Shown one piece after another: positions 1 to 56,517 of a stretch of 64,000 nucleotides of DNA. This DNA is from Rhynchonema sp. JSB1_4 (lineage: Eukaryota; Nematoda; Chromadorea; Monhysterida; Xyalidae): NCBI GenBank assembly GCA_030248065.1, contig JASAMV010002743.1, positions 1 to 64,000 of the forward strand, in the 5' to 3' direction. Both the position numbers and the translations under genes were made by a program. The notes below the pieces were generated by a model. It was not told where the DNA came from and made no database searches. It saw nothing but the letters and a program-made list of their open reading frames with translations. The stretch's first letter is position 1, and each line of letters starts with the position of its first letter.

Positions 1-44
1 TTTTCAATCAGTTTGAAACATCAGCAGCCATCCATCCAACTAAC

Positions 45-42890
<42,846 letters not shown>

Positions 42891-44340
42891 TGTTGTAGGT
42901 GTGTTGGAATGGTGCGGTGACACTTGGATACAATGTTAGGTGATAACGCTGGAATGTACCTGAAAATCAGGGACAAAGTGAACATGGCACCACGATACAT
43001 AAAACAGGATCAGATTCACATAAGCATGAAAAATCTGGCACGAAAATAGACCTTTTGAAAGGGAACTGACATATAAAAACTTGTGAATGAAAGTGACTGA
43101 ACAAAATTTTGCGTCTATTGATGATCTGTGAAAGCTGACACATTTTCAGCAAAATGTGATTTGTAACATATAATAGACTGGCTCTGTGTTCTTCAATGCG
43201 CAGAAACCGAAATGCTGGGAGCCCTAAAGTGTCTGCCCGCAGCACTTTTCAGAGCGCTTTGCAAACTTCAGGTTGGTATAGACATGTTTTACCTACCACT
43301 ATCTCCAACTTTATGCTTGCAAAAAATGGGAAATCGGAATTGAGAGACCGAACGAAAAAGTCGAGGTTACACTGAACGGCACAGCAACTTCCCGAATCTC
43401 AAATAAAACTCGGGATTGTGGTTATATTGGCGGAAGTTTGATGCCGCTAAAGTTGTATACCTACATATACATTATGTCAAGCTGTCGTCGGTGTATAAGT
43501 ACAGTAGCTTATGGTTATGCGAGTAAAAAGGGAACAGTTTTGAAAAGTTTCGGGCACCACATCATGAACCTGCGTCATGTTTTGCCTGCATTTGGTGCCA
43601 AAGTACCCAAAAATCTTGCCCGCAACATTTGTATACGCGAAGGCAGGCCTGTACAAGAGAGTAGTTTTGACACGGCTAAAAGTCGTAGGTTTGCAATCGC
43701 AAACAATAATAACAAGCTGGTAGCCAATCCGTGTGGTAGCTAACCGACAAAATTACCCCGCGCGCGTACGCACGCACTAGCGCTCTATTTTCACACCTGC
43801 GGTTGGGAGCGCTCAAGGGTACTCGGACTGAGCAAGGGAATGTATTCAGAGGTATACCAAGTAATGTGCCAACATTACGCTCCGGTCCAAGGGAGAAATT
43901 CACAAAGAGGCGATTTTGTTTTCGTACATACTAGAAACAATAATCGTCGCGAGTCGATTGTGAAACATCAGCAGGCATTAGCACAGCAATGTGAGCTGGT
44001 CTCATACGGGCCAATGGGTTTCCCTTCGAGCTAAAAACTGTCAAAACAAGCATTGGTACTACTTTCGAATACCGCTATTTTGACTACATCGAGCAGCCAA
44101 AGCAACCAAAAAAGAACCATGCTATATGGTAAACATTGGTACACATGAAATAAACACTTTCTTTTTAGGAAAACCGGGATCTGCTTATAAAATCTTGAAC
44201 AAATCGGCTTGTGATACCCAGATTAAAACAAACAACAAGCTAACATCGATTTGAAAAAAAAAACGATATTTGCGTCTATTAAATGCCGATACAAAAACGA
44301 AGCAAGAGTTTTCATATTGAATTTTGTAGCAAACGTGATT

Positions 44341-44593
44341 GGCTCAAATTCTCGAAAACGCTACCGGGGGCCGTTGCGCCCCCAAACACGATGATAAGTT
44401 CCAGCTGGCTAACCGCTGACCTCAGTTTGTTCTTTGTTCTTTGCGTGCTTACGCGAACAATGGTTGTTCGACGCATGCACGCTTTAGGGATAAAAGGGAA
44501 TTTACGCACCGAGGTGGAGAGCGTTACGTTTGTCAAATACATTGTTGCGCAATCGCCCCGGTGGCAATGGTGCTGCTTTTGAGAATTTGGGCC
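44341..44593. mobile_element. GGCCCAAATTCTC inverted-repeat element, copy 2
   Basis: The same ends and interior as copy 1, about 253 bp, in the gene-poor region upstream of the spectrin start. Confidence 0.75.
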
Positions 44594-47500
44594 ATTATAA
44601 AGGTAATAAATCCTTGAAGAAAAGAGCACACACAACTATAAATTTGATATTGGCACATGCGAAAACACGTGCGGGCCTGGCACGACAGCTATCGATCAAT
44701 ATTATGATTTGTTTATCGTATAGTCTTTCCGTTTTATAACAGCCCAGAGGCGAACAGAAAACACGCCAAAACCCCCCTCGTTGAGCGAAACATGCGTGTG
44801 ACTTGATGGCTGCTTTGCGATGAAACACCAAAAAAAAACCAAAAAATAAATTATAAAGACATTGTATATGTGTTGATGTTTCGGAGCTAAAAATGGTACC
44901 CAGGTATGTACGTACGTATTCATATGGTATCATTGTTGTTGTATACGTGTCCACTTTGCTGTTTGCATGAGAGCACCTGAATCCCGAAATTTTGGGTTTA
45001 TCTTGGAGAATGAATGATACATACAATGGGACGTTGTATCGGCATACATTACCTACATGTGTCATAAATTATGCGGTGATGTTTTTTTGAAACCGGAGAG
45101 CGCCATAATTGTTATCGCGACAAGAAGTTTGGAAAAATTTGGACAACCTCGTCGTTGTCCTGTTATGCTCATCTGACCTAACCAAAACGAAACATCAATT
45201 GGTGAGGTACTTTGAAAGCAGCTCGGTTTAAAGTTTCAATGATATTTATGAAAGTTATGAAAGTGTTTTTCAACATAATAATTTGGCATTTTGTGGAAAT
45301 GTGCAAAACACATCAAAGTGTTCAACGCTTGTTTTGCATGAGCGGTGAGAAAAACACCATGGAATTTTAAAAAGCTGTGAAAAATGAGCTCGCCTTATCC
45401 TGCAGTGGTATATCTCATGGCGATAAAACAAAAAAATATCAAAAGTGCATGCGAAAACTGAATCCATAAAATATGCAGCAGAAAAAATGCAAAAATGATC
45501 TTGCGTAAAAGGCGAAGTCAAGGACCACATCACTAAAACACGAATAAACGTTGCATAATTATCACATTGTCCTGAAAAATCGCGACGTTCGAAAAATAAA
45601 ATGCTCAAAAGTCAGCCGAGACCAGGAGAGAAAAGCCCCACAAGGACTTTTCGGTAGCAAACAACTGAAAACTTGCCGTGTTTGAGCACCAGATGCACAT
45701 GCACCACACGCATGAAAAGAGACACGTTACACGTCAAAACTATAAGAGCAGACAGTGTGTAAAATTGTTATTGCCAAATCGTGGGTACCGCATATAGACA
45801 ATAGCTCACGTTGCATTATGCCACTGCGTTGGACAACTGTTCCGCATGGGCAAAGCGTATGCGCAACATACATCGCGTACCGACAAAATTTCACACGAGC
45901 AAAATTGTTCTCTTTCGCCATGAACAACCAAACCAAGGCAGCGCGCTGGAATGATAGCTTTGTGATATCGTCTGAAGGTCAGTCAGTTGTGCACTGCGCG
46001 GCAGACATGCTGGTTGAACATATGAGCACCAAAGCGCTTTCAATTTGAGGTTCTGGTCCGGAACCGGACCATGTACCCGGACTCAGACCAAGACATCAGG
46101 CTTTTTGCGTATCGAAAAGGCTGGTCGTTTGATACAAACAACAAACGATCAAACAAATAACAACAGGTTCAAACCCCTTCATGGTAATGGTCAACATTGA
46201 TTAGTTGGCTGTTACATGAAGAACTCGGAATAGGGTAGACACATGATAGTGTTCTACATAATGATAATCGGCGGAACTCATTGTTTGGACCGAGATTGGA
46301 ATTGATTTGATTTGAAGCGCGCTATTTTAATGGTAATTTGAATTGTTGGGTTGGGTTGGGATTTGAATTTCAGTGATCAGCATGGGTACCATCATAATCT
46401 AAAATACGAAAATTGAGCAGAACAGTGCAAGAAACCAATCCAAAAAAGTGGCAAAATGATTCTGATCAGTTTTGCCAGATGATGAAAACAACAATTGTAT
46501 TCATTGAACCACCACCACACGACTTTCTGCCTGTTTGGTTCTACATGCCACACGCGATAGCGATAGTTTGACCTTCAAACGCGCAGATTTCAGTTATTTT
46601 GAACATGAGCGCGCTTCTGCCTGTTATGCGTTGATGGAAAACTAACACGTTTGTACGATTGGGCTCTGGGCAAAAGTTGGTTGGGAGACGGGTTTTCAAA
46701 ATGGGGCCTTGAAAACATCAGGTGCCCGACAACTTTGGCCTCAGCGCATTCCGCTGTTTTCACTGCTGGTTGTTTGGATAATGTTGCTGGTGTACCCCAA
46801 TCTGCTCTTTGAAATTGGAGTGGGCGGGAAAAAAGAAAAACCCGCAACTGATGTTGGAATTGCATGTCACGACTTTTGCAAGTGACAGTAAGTTATACCC
46901 GTGATAATATGATGGAAAATGGAATTATCTTGACCAAAATTGTCAGAATAAGATACTGACCAAAACAAAAACGGTAAAAGAACCATTTCAGCTGATGAGG
47001 CACAAAAAACCGACCAATTTCGTGGTGCACAACCTGCATGAGGGGAGTGATAATATTTTGATGGTCGTTGTATCCCAGCACGGCTGGAGAAATAAATGAG
47101 CACACTTATGTGTTTGGGCGCAGATTGTGCGGGAAGCGCGGTACCGAACAAAATCACTCAAAGCACTCAAATAGCCCCAGACACACACACACACACATAC
47201 ATTGAGGTTTACGTATCAGAAATCGCGCGAGCGCGAGAGAGCAAGCGCGCGGGACAGACACACGCACAGAGAACAGAACACCAGTCAAAGCATCAGCATA
47301 CCAAGAACGAAGCAAAGAAGAAATAAACACAGTCATATCCAACCACCAACCATGTTTGCCTGTGTTGTGCACTGCACACACTGTACAAACGATGTGTAGA
47401 TATGACAAAATATGTGGATATTATAAACAGGAAGGGGGCAACCATGCGGAGCCACATCGTAGAGTGACCACACAGTCTACAGTTGACCACAATGTACTGC

Positions 47501-50500
47501 GAGAGGGGGTGGTTAATGGTGACACGTATGGTGTTGGGTGAATACTGAGAGTTCAAGATAATAAACACTCGGTGGTGTGGGGATAGGTTGGCGCTTATCA
47601 GGCAGGCCTACTAGGCCCGGACTTCGCATGGATCACAGGGCCAAGGCAATGCCACAGCAAACGCCCATACAGACCTCAAGCTGGTCCTCAACCTCACTGA
47701 GTTTGGGCGCCAACTTTGGTGCAACACTAAATCCAAGGCGCAGACAGTGGATTACCTAAGCTCTCTCTCACCAGAAGATGACCGCGCGCGGTAGCAAGTG
47801 GCCAATTTATGTGTGGTCAGTGGGTACCGCAGGGAAGACATAATCGCACGAATTATTTAATTTCTGAACCCAACAAAGTCCAAAAATATGCATGCTCAAT
47901 ATTATTGCGCATCAGTGGTACATGTACCCAGCATCTCCATGCATTCCACAACAACATGCATGTGTGTGTGTTATCCCGAAAGTAAGACACATGATTTGGT
48001 CAAGTAGCAGCACATGCATAGGGGTATGTTTGGGTCAAGGCCTATGACATGACCACATGCACTGCTGGACCAGCAAACACAATGCGAATGCGCATGCAAC
48101 ATGGGTGCACAATCGTAAAGCGCGAAACGGTACGTTGTTGTCATTATGCATTTCTTGTGCCCAAGAAATGAAATAGTGAGGGGGAATGGTACAAACGCAC
48201 TAGTCAAGTAGTCCGGTGACCAGTTCTGTTTGTTGCGGACCAATATTGATAAACAAATCCACAGAACATGGAACAAGACCCAAAAGGTGCGCGAAGTTTA
48301 GTGGTGCGAACTTGTAGATAACTTGTTGACCGCTTCTCAATCACGCACTCTGCGGGTGCCAATCAAGGCAAGTTATTTGGAGAACTTATGCCAGACAAAT
48401 TACTATGCAGAACAAATTCATTGCCCTGGCCCTATACCTGTTGTAATATTAGGGTGTGGGGCAAAAAAATTCGGGCGGAGATTTGTAAAACGCACCATAT
48501 TTTTTTCAAAAAAGCAGAGCACACACAACCGCCGCAGTTAGGGCACGGATGTCCGAAAAATAATACAACACGCACATATACATAGACATGAAAAATACAG
48601 TAGTGAAATATGACGCGAGACCATTGTTGTTGTGATATGTACATTCATTCAGTGCAACGGTGTACCTGGCCTTCGGAAAAATTCAATTTCATTTTTTTTC
48701 GGGTACAGTCAGGGAAAAACGGTCCATTACGTATGCGTTGTGTTTTTGGGCGTTGCAAGATCGCATCCACGCCCATGACAACATCTAAGCAGAGTTGTGG
48801 GACCTAAAAATCCCGCCGGACATTGTTTCGCGCCTGTACAAACAAACAGATGGCTTGCGCGCGCGCGCAACTGTGATGCAGCGTGGTGTTTTGTTGATTT
48901 TTTTGCAAACCGCTGCAGCAACGAAACGTCAATTATTCATTTCAACGTGGTCTTCTTTGCGATTTTAAAGTGACTCACCCTGAGCGTATGCACTGCGGTG
49001 TCACTTTAGTGAGTTAGTTAGGCTACCATTTGGTGGTTACAAATTTGTGTGGGCTGTAAAATTCACACTACTGTAGTACTTATTTTGCAGCGTACCCAGG
49101 AACAGTACACTACAAGCAGATCAGGCGTCGCTGAGAGGATTTTCTGGGAGCAAAGAATGACGCATCAGAGAGCCGATGGATTGATATGGAAGAGTGAAAT
49201 CATCTTATTTTCGGCTTCAAACTGCCAGAGGTGAGATGAGAAATCGCAAATAAGCGAACAGAAAATCACGACACAGAACAGGTTTCGGGTTGTTGTCTTC
49301 GTTGCTGAGGGTAACATTACCCTGTGAACTGCAAACTGATGTGAAAAAAGGGCCACCACGCGATGTGGAAAATGAAACCCCCACACCAAATAGCACACCC
49401 ACACTGCCAGCAAATATGCGAGTGAAATAGACCCTATTGCTTGCATTCAGCACACACGACAGCTGAGAAAGAAAGACACAAAATCAAAATACAGAGAGGA
49501 AGTAAAAAATTTGGCGCCAAACTTGCTTCTGTGCGCAGGAATTTGAAATTTTTCGCATTATTGGTTTGATGTTTGACATGGTAACTGTGCAGCATCCTGT
49601 TTGAAGCCAGAATGATTGGAACCATTGAAAGGAGGAAACTGCTGTACAACTGAGTACTATAACATCAGAAGCTGTAGTCGCAATCACGGAGCTTTTGCTC
49701 CGCAGAGTGAAAAATCCAACTGCAAAATACGAACGAAATACGTCAAGAGCAGAAAAATGTGAACACTCCGGGGCGCTAAAATCCATTCAAATAGGATTGA
49801 AAGCCAAAGTTGAATCAATATATGCGCTACCGGTCCAAATGATGAAATTTGGACGAAATTTTTGGCGGGACCCATTAACTTTGATCCGAATTTCATGTAG
49901 AATGCCAATAGCACCTGTAGGAAATGTACACCGACCGGACACACGGCATAAACCACCATCTTACGTTTGGTTACAGTGTTTGTGTCGCGTCAAGAGCAAA
50001 CAAAGATCCGCCATTGATGTTCGAATATTGGGTACCATCGTACTAGTTACGTGAGGTTGTGTCTATGCGTGAGGTAATGTCCGACAGACCCACAAGACCC
50101 AAAAAGCAGCAAGCTTTCCAAAATGTAAACGTGTATGTATACATACAGTATGTATATCGTTTTTAGGATTTGTAGCAACGAACATATACACACACACATC
50201 AAGATGTAACAAAAGATCACTCTACCCAGCGTTGTGAGGAGAGTGGGTCACTCGCTAGCATCTTGGAACGAGCGTTCCTGAGGGACTGAGGCGTTCGAAG
50301 ATAAAATATTCGTGATGTGGTTGTGAAAATGGTGTCGATAATGGGATGCAATGGGTGTAAAACGTTTGGCAGCTTTCCCGGATATGCAAATGGAGTGTGC
50401 ATTGAGCAGCAAAGCATGCAAGATATGATTGGTCATGGAGCAAACAGAAAAAATCCATTGAATTCTGAATTTTTAGACGCAGTTTTGGCACACACAGAAG

Positions 50501-52790
50501 CGAGTGTACCCGAATTCGTCGGAGTAGAAAGCAAAATGGAAGTTATGAAAAATGTGCCACAAAAACATTAAAGCAGCTCAATGGCACTTTTGCGCACCGA
50601 AATGTCAAAATCTCTGCAACGAACAATGTCAAATCTCACGAACGATTTATTGTGATTATTTTCGTTCACACGCGCCAGACATCGTTCAATTTTTCAATCG
50701 GAACGCTCTGGATTTGTGCAGAATTTTTTATTGCAAAATTACCAAAACCGCTGATACAAATGTTTGGTACCCGAAAAACTGAAAAAAACTGGAAACGCGC
50801 ATCTGTGAAACTTGGCCTCAACAAAAAAATTCATCGAGAGAACTGAAATCACGCTGCACTTTCTGAGATCAGATATAGATATATCATAAAAATAACATTT
50901 GGTCGCATTTTCAATTCACACACAATTTGTTAGGGATTACCGTAATTCGAACACAGTCAGGTCGTGTGTGGAATTCAGGCATATTGACAAAAAAGGACCT
51001 ATTCTAGGTTCCTGTTTTCGTCTAAAAAAGACAAGAAATAGGCAATACCAGCAGTTCACACTGGGTGTAAAAAACATGATGTTTTTCTATTTTAAAAGCC
51101 TGCCTATGTTGATGAAAGAAAGCCCTTTCGCAAACAACCGCCAAAAGCATATGTATTTGGGAAATAGGATGGGCCAACCAAATCGTCTTATACGTAGCTG
51201 CCTAGCATCTTGATGAAGCCAAAAAGCATTTTGGCCAAAGTGATATAAATAAGACAAGTACATTTTGGCGAGTGCGCATTCAAGAACAAAGAGTCGTTAG
51301 AGCATAGCACACCCATAAACCTACGATTTTCAGAGCAAAGGAAATATTATTAGCACTAGTTACTGACGATTTTGAGGACATAAGAACACGCAATGCTATG
51401 ATCTTTACTTTCTTTTGAATTTCTCATATCTCTCAAAGGAGTAAAACCAGACCAACCTGTAGTGAGGGCCATTTTTTAGCATATAATTTCGTGACAGTTT
51501 TTCGTCGATTCGATTTTATCTCATTGCCAGGGCGCGATAATCATGAACTGAAAGTTGATCTTGGGCTCGAATAATGAAGAAAATGTTTCTGGAACAAATC
51601 TGATAACAATCAGAAAATTATTCTAATCATCACATAAAGTAAACATGTATGCTCACTGGAAATTAGTCACCATAAAGTTGCACGTACATGCACAAAGCAA
51701 AAATATCATTAGTCAAACTGTGAGAATTGTACAGAGTGCACAAAAAATGTAAGCATAAACCAGAGTTTTGAAGTCAAAGTCAAACAGTCACTGTGTTGAC
51801 TTGTTTTCTTCGTTATTCAAGTCGTGTGGGTAAGTCATGTACTTTCATGAGAAATACGCCATGCGCAGTCATGGTGCAACTTTCCGTTTTGCAGATCAGA
51901 TGCATGTAGGTACATACAGCATTTACCACAAGAGCTGAATCTGACAAAAACGACGTAGCGCCTGGCGCAAGACACCAAAGCAGGTATATGTACCTGATCG
52001 TTTTTGATGTTAAATAGTTTGAAATCATAAATTCTTGCGCTCTATGGGTATGCTAAAAATCGCAGCGACATACACATACACCGTGAGGCCATGTGGCTGA
52101 ATTACCGGTATACAACGTTTACCGCCGGTAATCTACTGTACATGTATACCCAAAAATGCCTATCAACAAATATGTACATACATACATACCTACAAATACA
52201 AACACCCAGCAAAACATAGCCTTCGTGTATGGCATATCGTATCAATAGGCGCAAAAACGCAGTTATAAAAACTCAAGAATGCCCCGAAAACAGAAATTAT
52301 CGCCGTCATAGAGTTTTTTGCATAGCGTCAGCCGAACTGACCTGATACTTAACGTGTACATACCTGGACTGATTGCAAAGCACGATACACACAAGTGTGC
52401 CTTCCTGCGATGTTGTTCGGTGCGTTATTGTGCTGTTGTTGTACCAAAATAACAAGTCAAACTTGGTGATGGGCTGGTGTATCGGTCGGGGGGCTCCGTG
52501 GTCGGTCAATTGAGCAAACATGGTTTGAGTAAGACAAGTCTGGGCAAGAAAGAAGAGCATAGCCAAATGAGCAGGCTTTGGTGGCCGTCGAACACCCCGA
52601 AAAAGAACCCGAAACGAAATTCCGAAAAAACCTGGCTTGGGCTTATACCTTTGCTTGTGTTGCTTTGTGCTTCGATTTATTGTTGGGCTTAGATCTAACA
52701 GTTTTTAGGCTCTGCTTTCTTGGACTCTGCTCTTTTTTGCCTACTCAAGGCGGCCCTGCGCCGTCGGTACTGCTACTCGAGGTCCCAATT

Positions 52791-52856
52791 TTGACCAGCG
52801 TAAATGTGTTGTGTCCAAAGGCAGCCTTGAAAGAACTTTTGCGCTGGTCCAAATTG
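52791..52856. repeat. second copy of the GACCAGCGTAAA palindrome
   Basis: Arms TTTGACCAGCGTAAATG and CTTTTGCGCTGGTCCAAATT flank a short spacer. A diverged relative of 41396-41452. Confidence 0.55.
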
Positions 52857-53813
52857 ATGGTCTGCAAACTTTTCGAACTGTGGTTGATGCAAGATATCAC
52901 GTATCCGATGTAACACTGGACCGGACTGGAATCCGAACAACGTGTTTATATCAGCCACGGTATCTTTCCTGGGTGCGCTGCGGGAAACGCCCACAAACTT
53001 CCGATGCAAAACTGTAGGACCCGCTCCAGAAAATAAAATGTGTTTACAATACCCGGGAACGTGACGTGTATGCTAAAACACCCATTTAGCAGCGCATTCC
53101 TCACTCGGCGGCGACAATGTTTCTTATCAGAATCCACTTTTGTTGACCGGCCAGCCAGCATACACTGACAGAAACTGAAACATATGCTATTTTGCGATTG
53201 GCAACTCCAACGGTTTGCCCTCTAATACACGATAGCAGTAACGTGTGCGAACGTGTATGTACAAAGTTCGTGTTGATCCCTAACATGCGCAAAATGGACA
53301 GTGCACAATGGAGCCCACATCATAACACGCTTGAAGGCATGAACTGTTTTGACCAGGCATGAAAAAAACGGTGCACACCGGAAAAACCAAAAAAAACGCA
53401 ACAAGTACATATTGTGAACACAACGTACATGCAGCATCGGTTGAACAAATCGCGTCGATATCGATATTGATTTCCAATCCCTGTCAGGTTCCCGCGTTGT
53501 CTGTGTGATCGCAAGCTCATCACATCAAAGTAATGTCAAAGTGCGTAAAAGTTCGCGCACAATTTATGATTAATGAGTTTCCATTTCAGTTGCGTATGCA
53601 TTTGCTTGATCCTACCTGCTTATATCGCTTCAGAATTCCGCCGATGAAAATCGCTGCAATCTCCGGCGTAGGCCCAGGTTTGTTCAGTCACCGTGTGGAT
53701 TTCGAAGCATCAATAAGAGTGTCAAAATCAGAGAAATTGCACAACGCTGCAAGCGTTGTACTTCAAGCGCCGTTTCGGAAAAAGGGTTGAACTTTTCCAT
53801 CTTGACATACCTA

Positions 53814-54576
53814 AGGCCGCGTTCACAATGCAAGCGGATTAGCGGATTAGCGGGCGAGATGCGCACGCTTTTGCATTCACAATGCAAAAAGTGGATTAGC
53901 GGGCGAGCAACTTTTCACACCCGCTAATCCGCTAATCCGCTGCAGGCGTGTGCATTCACAATGCAAAGCGGATTAGCCTGTTAGCGGATTAGCGGACCCG
54001 CTAATCCGCTTTTCACGATTAATATTACAATGGTCAACTCAAGTGGTCAAATCACTTCGTTAACACACAGCAGTCCCAAATAAATGCGAGAAATAATACA
54101 TGGCATTCGGGGTGAGTTGACGAATCTACAATGTAAGTTGACAAAGTGATTCGACCACTTGAGTTGACCACTCTAATATACGCCTATGTGTTATTCGTGC
54201 TATTTTCGTGATCGGTGTTCCTATATTTCTGTTTACTGGTTGGAAATGCTGCAATCCAATGAAACATTCAGAATAACAACATTTGATTGATTTGATGCGT
54301 GTAATTTGCCATTTGTTGAACAAAGAAAGACACAAACAACAAAATTTTAAAGTAAGTCTACCTTTTCACCTAAACTCGGACAACGTGCATTGTGAGCGCA
54401 AACACTTTTTGCGGATTAGCGGATTAGCGGGTCTCCAATTAGCTGACCCGCTAATCCGCTTTTTCAATTTCCATTGTGAATGCAAAAGCGTGCGCGAAAA
54501 GCGGGCCCACTAATCCGCAACCCGCTAATCCGCTAATCCGCTAACCCGCTAATCCGCTGCATTGTGAATGCGGCCT
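53814..54576. mobile_element. GCGGATTA-repeat foldback element (763 bp)
   Basis: The arms are iterations of the 8-bp unit GCGGATTA, interspersed with TTCACAATGCAA. The ends are AGGCCGCGTTCACAATGC and its inverse, with TAA next to the GGCC on both sides. Terminal logic (GGCC, then TTCACAATG) is the same as the 12541-14642 element, but the arm unit is completely different. The centre contains another inverted repeat. Confidence 0.85.
54031..54170. repeat. nested inverted repeat TGGTCAACTCAAGTGGTC
   Basis: A 140-bp hairpin (TGGTCAACTCAAGTGGTC with AAATCACTT, and inverse) in the middle of the 53814-54576 foldback. It is probably a second element inserted in the loop of the first, or the original core. 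Confidence 0.7.
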
Positions 54577-56517
54577 AAGTATCCAGAAAGCTTATTATAT
54601 GCAGGCTCAATCAGTTAGACATGTCCAAACAGCAAGTCAGCCTTTGTGATATGTGCTTCCATGCAACCGTTGCGCGACTTGCAGTTTTTAGCTTCAGATA
54701 GCGTGTAAGGTCAAAGTCAAACTATCATGCTGTAAATTGCACAGTTGACGTGGAATCCGGCTGTAAGATTCCCTATAATCGGTAGAACTAGTTCCTTTGG
54801 TAACCGAACCCAGCCAGGCAGCGGTGCGCAATGTTTTCGAACAGCGCGTGGTTAGTGTTCGGGTTTAGAACTTGACATTAGCTGTGGGGCGTATTTTATT
54901 GTACGGCAGCGAATTTAGAAAATCACAATACCAGTGCATTTTACATGGGTACTGGACTGCCAAGCAGGAAACAGAGAGACGGTTCTGCTCTGTTCCGCGT
55001 TAAGGAAAAAGTGTGATAGCAATTGTTCTGTGAGTATATTATGATGAATCTAATTCTTCGACCAAATTAACACGCAGTACTCAAACTCGCAATGTTTCGT
55101 AACCAACTTCGGACAGTTTTTTCAAACGTCTTCTTGTATGGGTACGAGCTGCACAGCGTAAGCTTCTCACAGTGCGCTTTGTCCCTTTATTCCTAAACAC
55201 CCCTCACACCGGATATTGGCCAACATCACACACAATACTTATTATTGCTGTTGGTTGACATCAAACTTTCCACGCGCGTGCGTGGCGGCAGGCACGGAGA
55301 GACTCGCGCACGCGGAGCGCGAAAAAATGCGAAGTTACTCACACACACACACAACCAGCGGGATTACGCAACGACAATAAGCTCACGAGAGTAGTGGACA
55401 TCTTTCGATATTTACATACCGGAAAATGAGACATAAAACGTTTTGTGAAGCTCGCTGGTTCGAGACACGCACGTGTTTCTGTCACGGATTATGCAGGTAA
55501 ACTAAGAAGATTCAACACTTGTGTGATGTATTTGCGCGTGAGATATAGAACCTTACAGTCGCCTGCCTGATTTGCTGCCCTGTTCCGTTTGAGGTGAACA
55601 TATGGCCCGAAGTTATGGGCTGGCGATCGGAGATAACATTATTAACAGAGTTAAATTATTTTGTCTTGAACGTGTGGTGCCAGGTATGTAAGTAAATTTA
55701 TCTATATGATCGAGCGCACTCGCTGCGTGAAACCTCATTCAGCGTTCTAATCTTGATCCGTGCAGAGCGTCGTGCCAGTGCGCAAGCTTGTTAATGTTTC
55801 ACACTCACCGTGCCGCACCTATTTAAACGTGAGGAAGAAACTTCCAGGTTTGTGGCTTGATGCATTGTGTGCTTTATTTTGAGCCTAAAATGTTTCACTG
55901 AGACCATAGGTAAACTGCCGTGTCTCCCAAAAATAATGTCTGGATACAAGCCTTCCGCCCCCCAAAGAAAACAAGAAATCTGAATAAAAATCTTCAAAAT
56001 CGCGTAAAAACTTCACAACACCAGTTCACTGCATCCAATAAATGCCGATGTATAAATCAGAACGGCTCAAACCCCGACGGGCGGAAAAGCAGCCAACGCA
56101 ATATAATTCAGTAAACAATGCAAGCAAACACGCGTGACACAGGTTGTATGTGTGTGCGTGCAAGTTTGTACCGCTTTGGAATACCTTTGTGATTGTTTGG
56201 TAGAGTCATACCTGAACCGGAGTTTTGCATATGGGGCCCCCTGAATAGAACCCCCGGGGACTCTACTTCAAAACGTTCTATGACTTAGGAAACATATTTG
56301 ACAGAAAAGGCGCCTTTTTTGAACAGATCCCCTGATCTTTATAGAAAACTCAGGCTCCTTATCCTATCGCTCTATAATTCCAAAACCGCTTTGTTTGTTG
56401 GCTTACATTGACGTTGTGTAGATTGCTAGAGACTCACTAACCTAAAAACCTGAAGGCTAAAATCTCACTTTTTCAGAAAGATTGCAATTTCTTATCACGA
56501 AAACAAAATAAATAAAC

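Larger units (their letters stand above)
42891..56517. other. 13.6-kb gene-poor region between divergent spectrin and PEBP genes
   Basis: The two flanking genes are transcribed away from each other, so this should contain both promoters. I saw no ORF with conserved protein features or a plausible exon chain, only short random ORFs. Repeats are at 44341-44593, 52791-52856 and 53814-54576, with a short CA tract near 47180-47202. Upstream non-coding exons of spectrin may exist but cannot be located by eye. Confidence 0.6.
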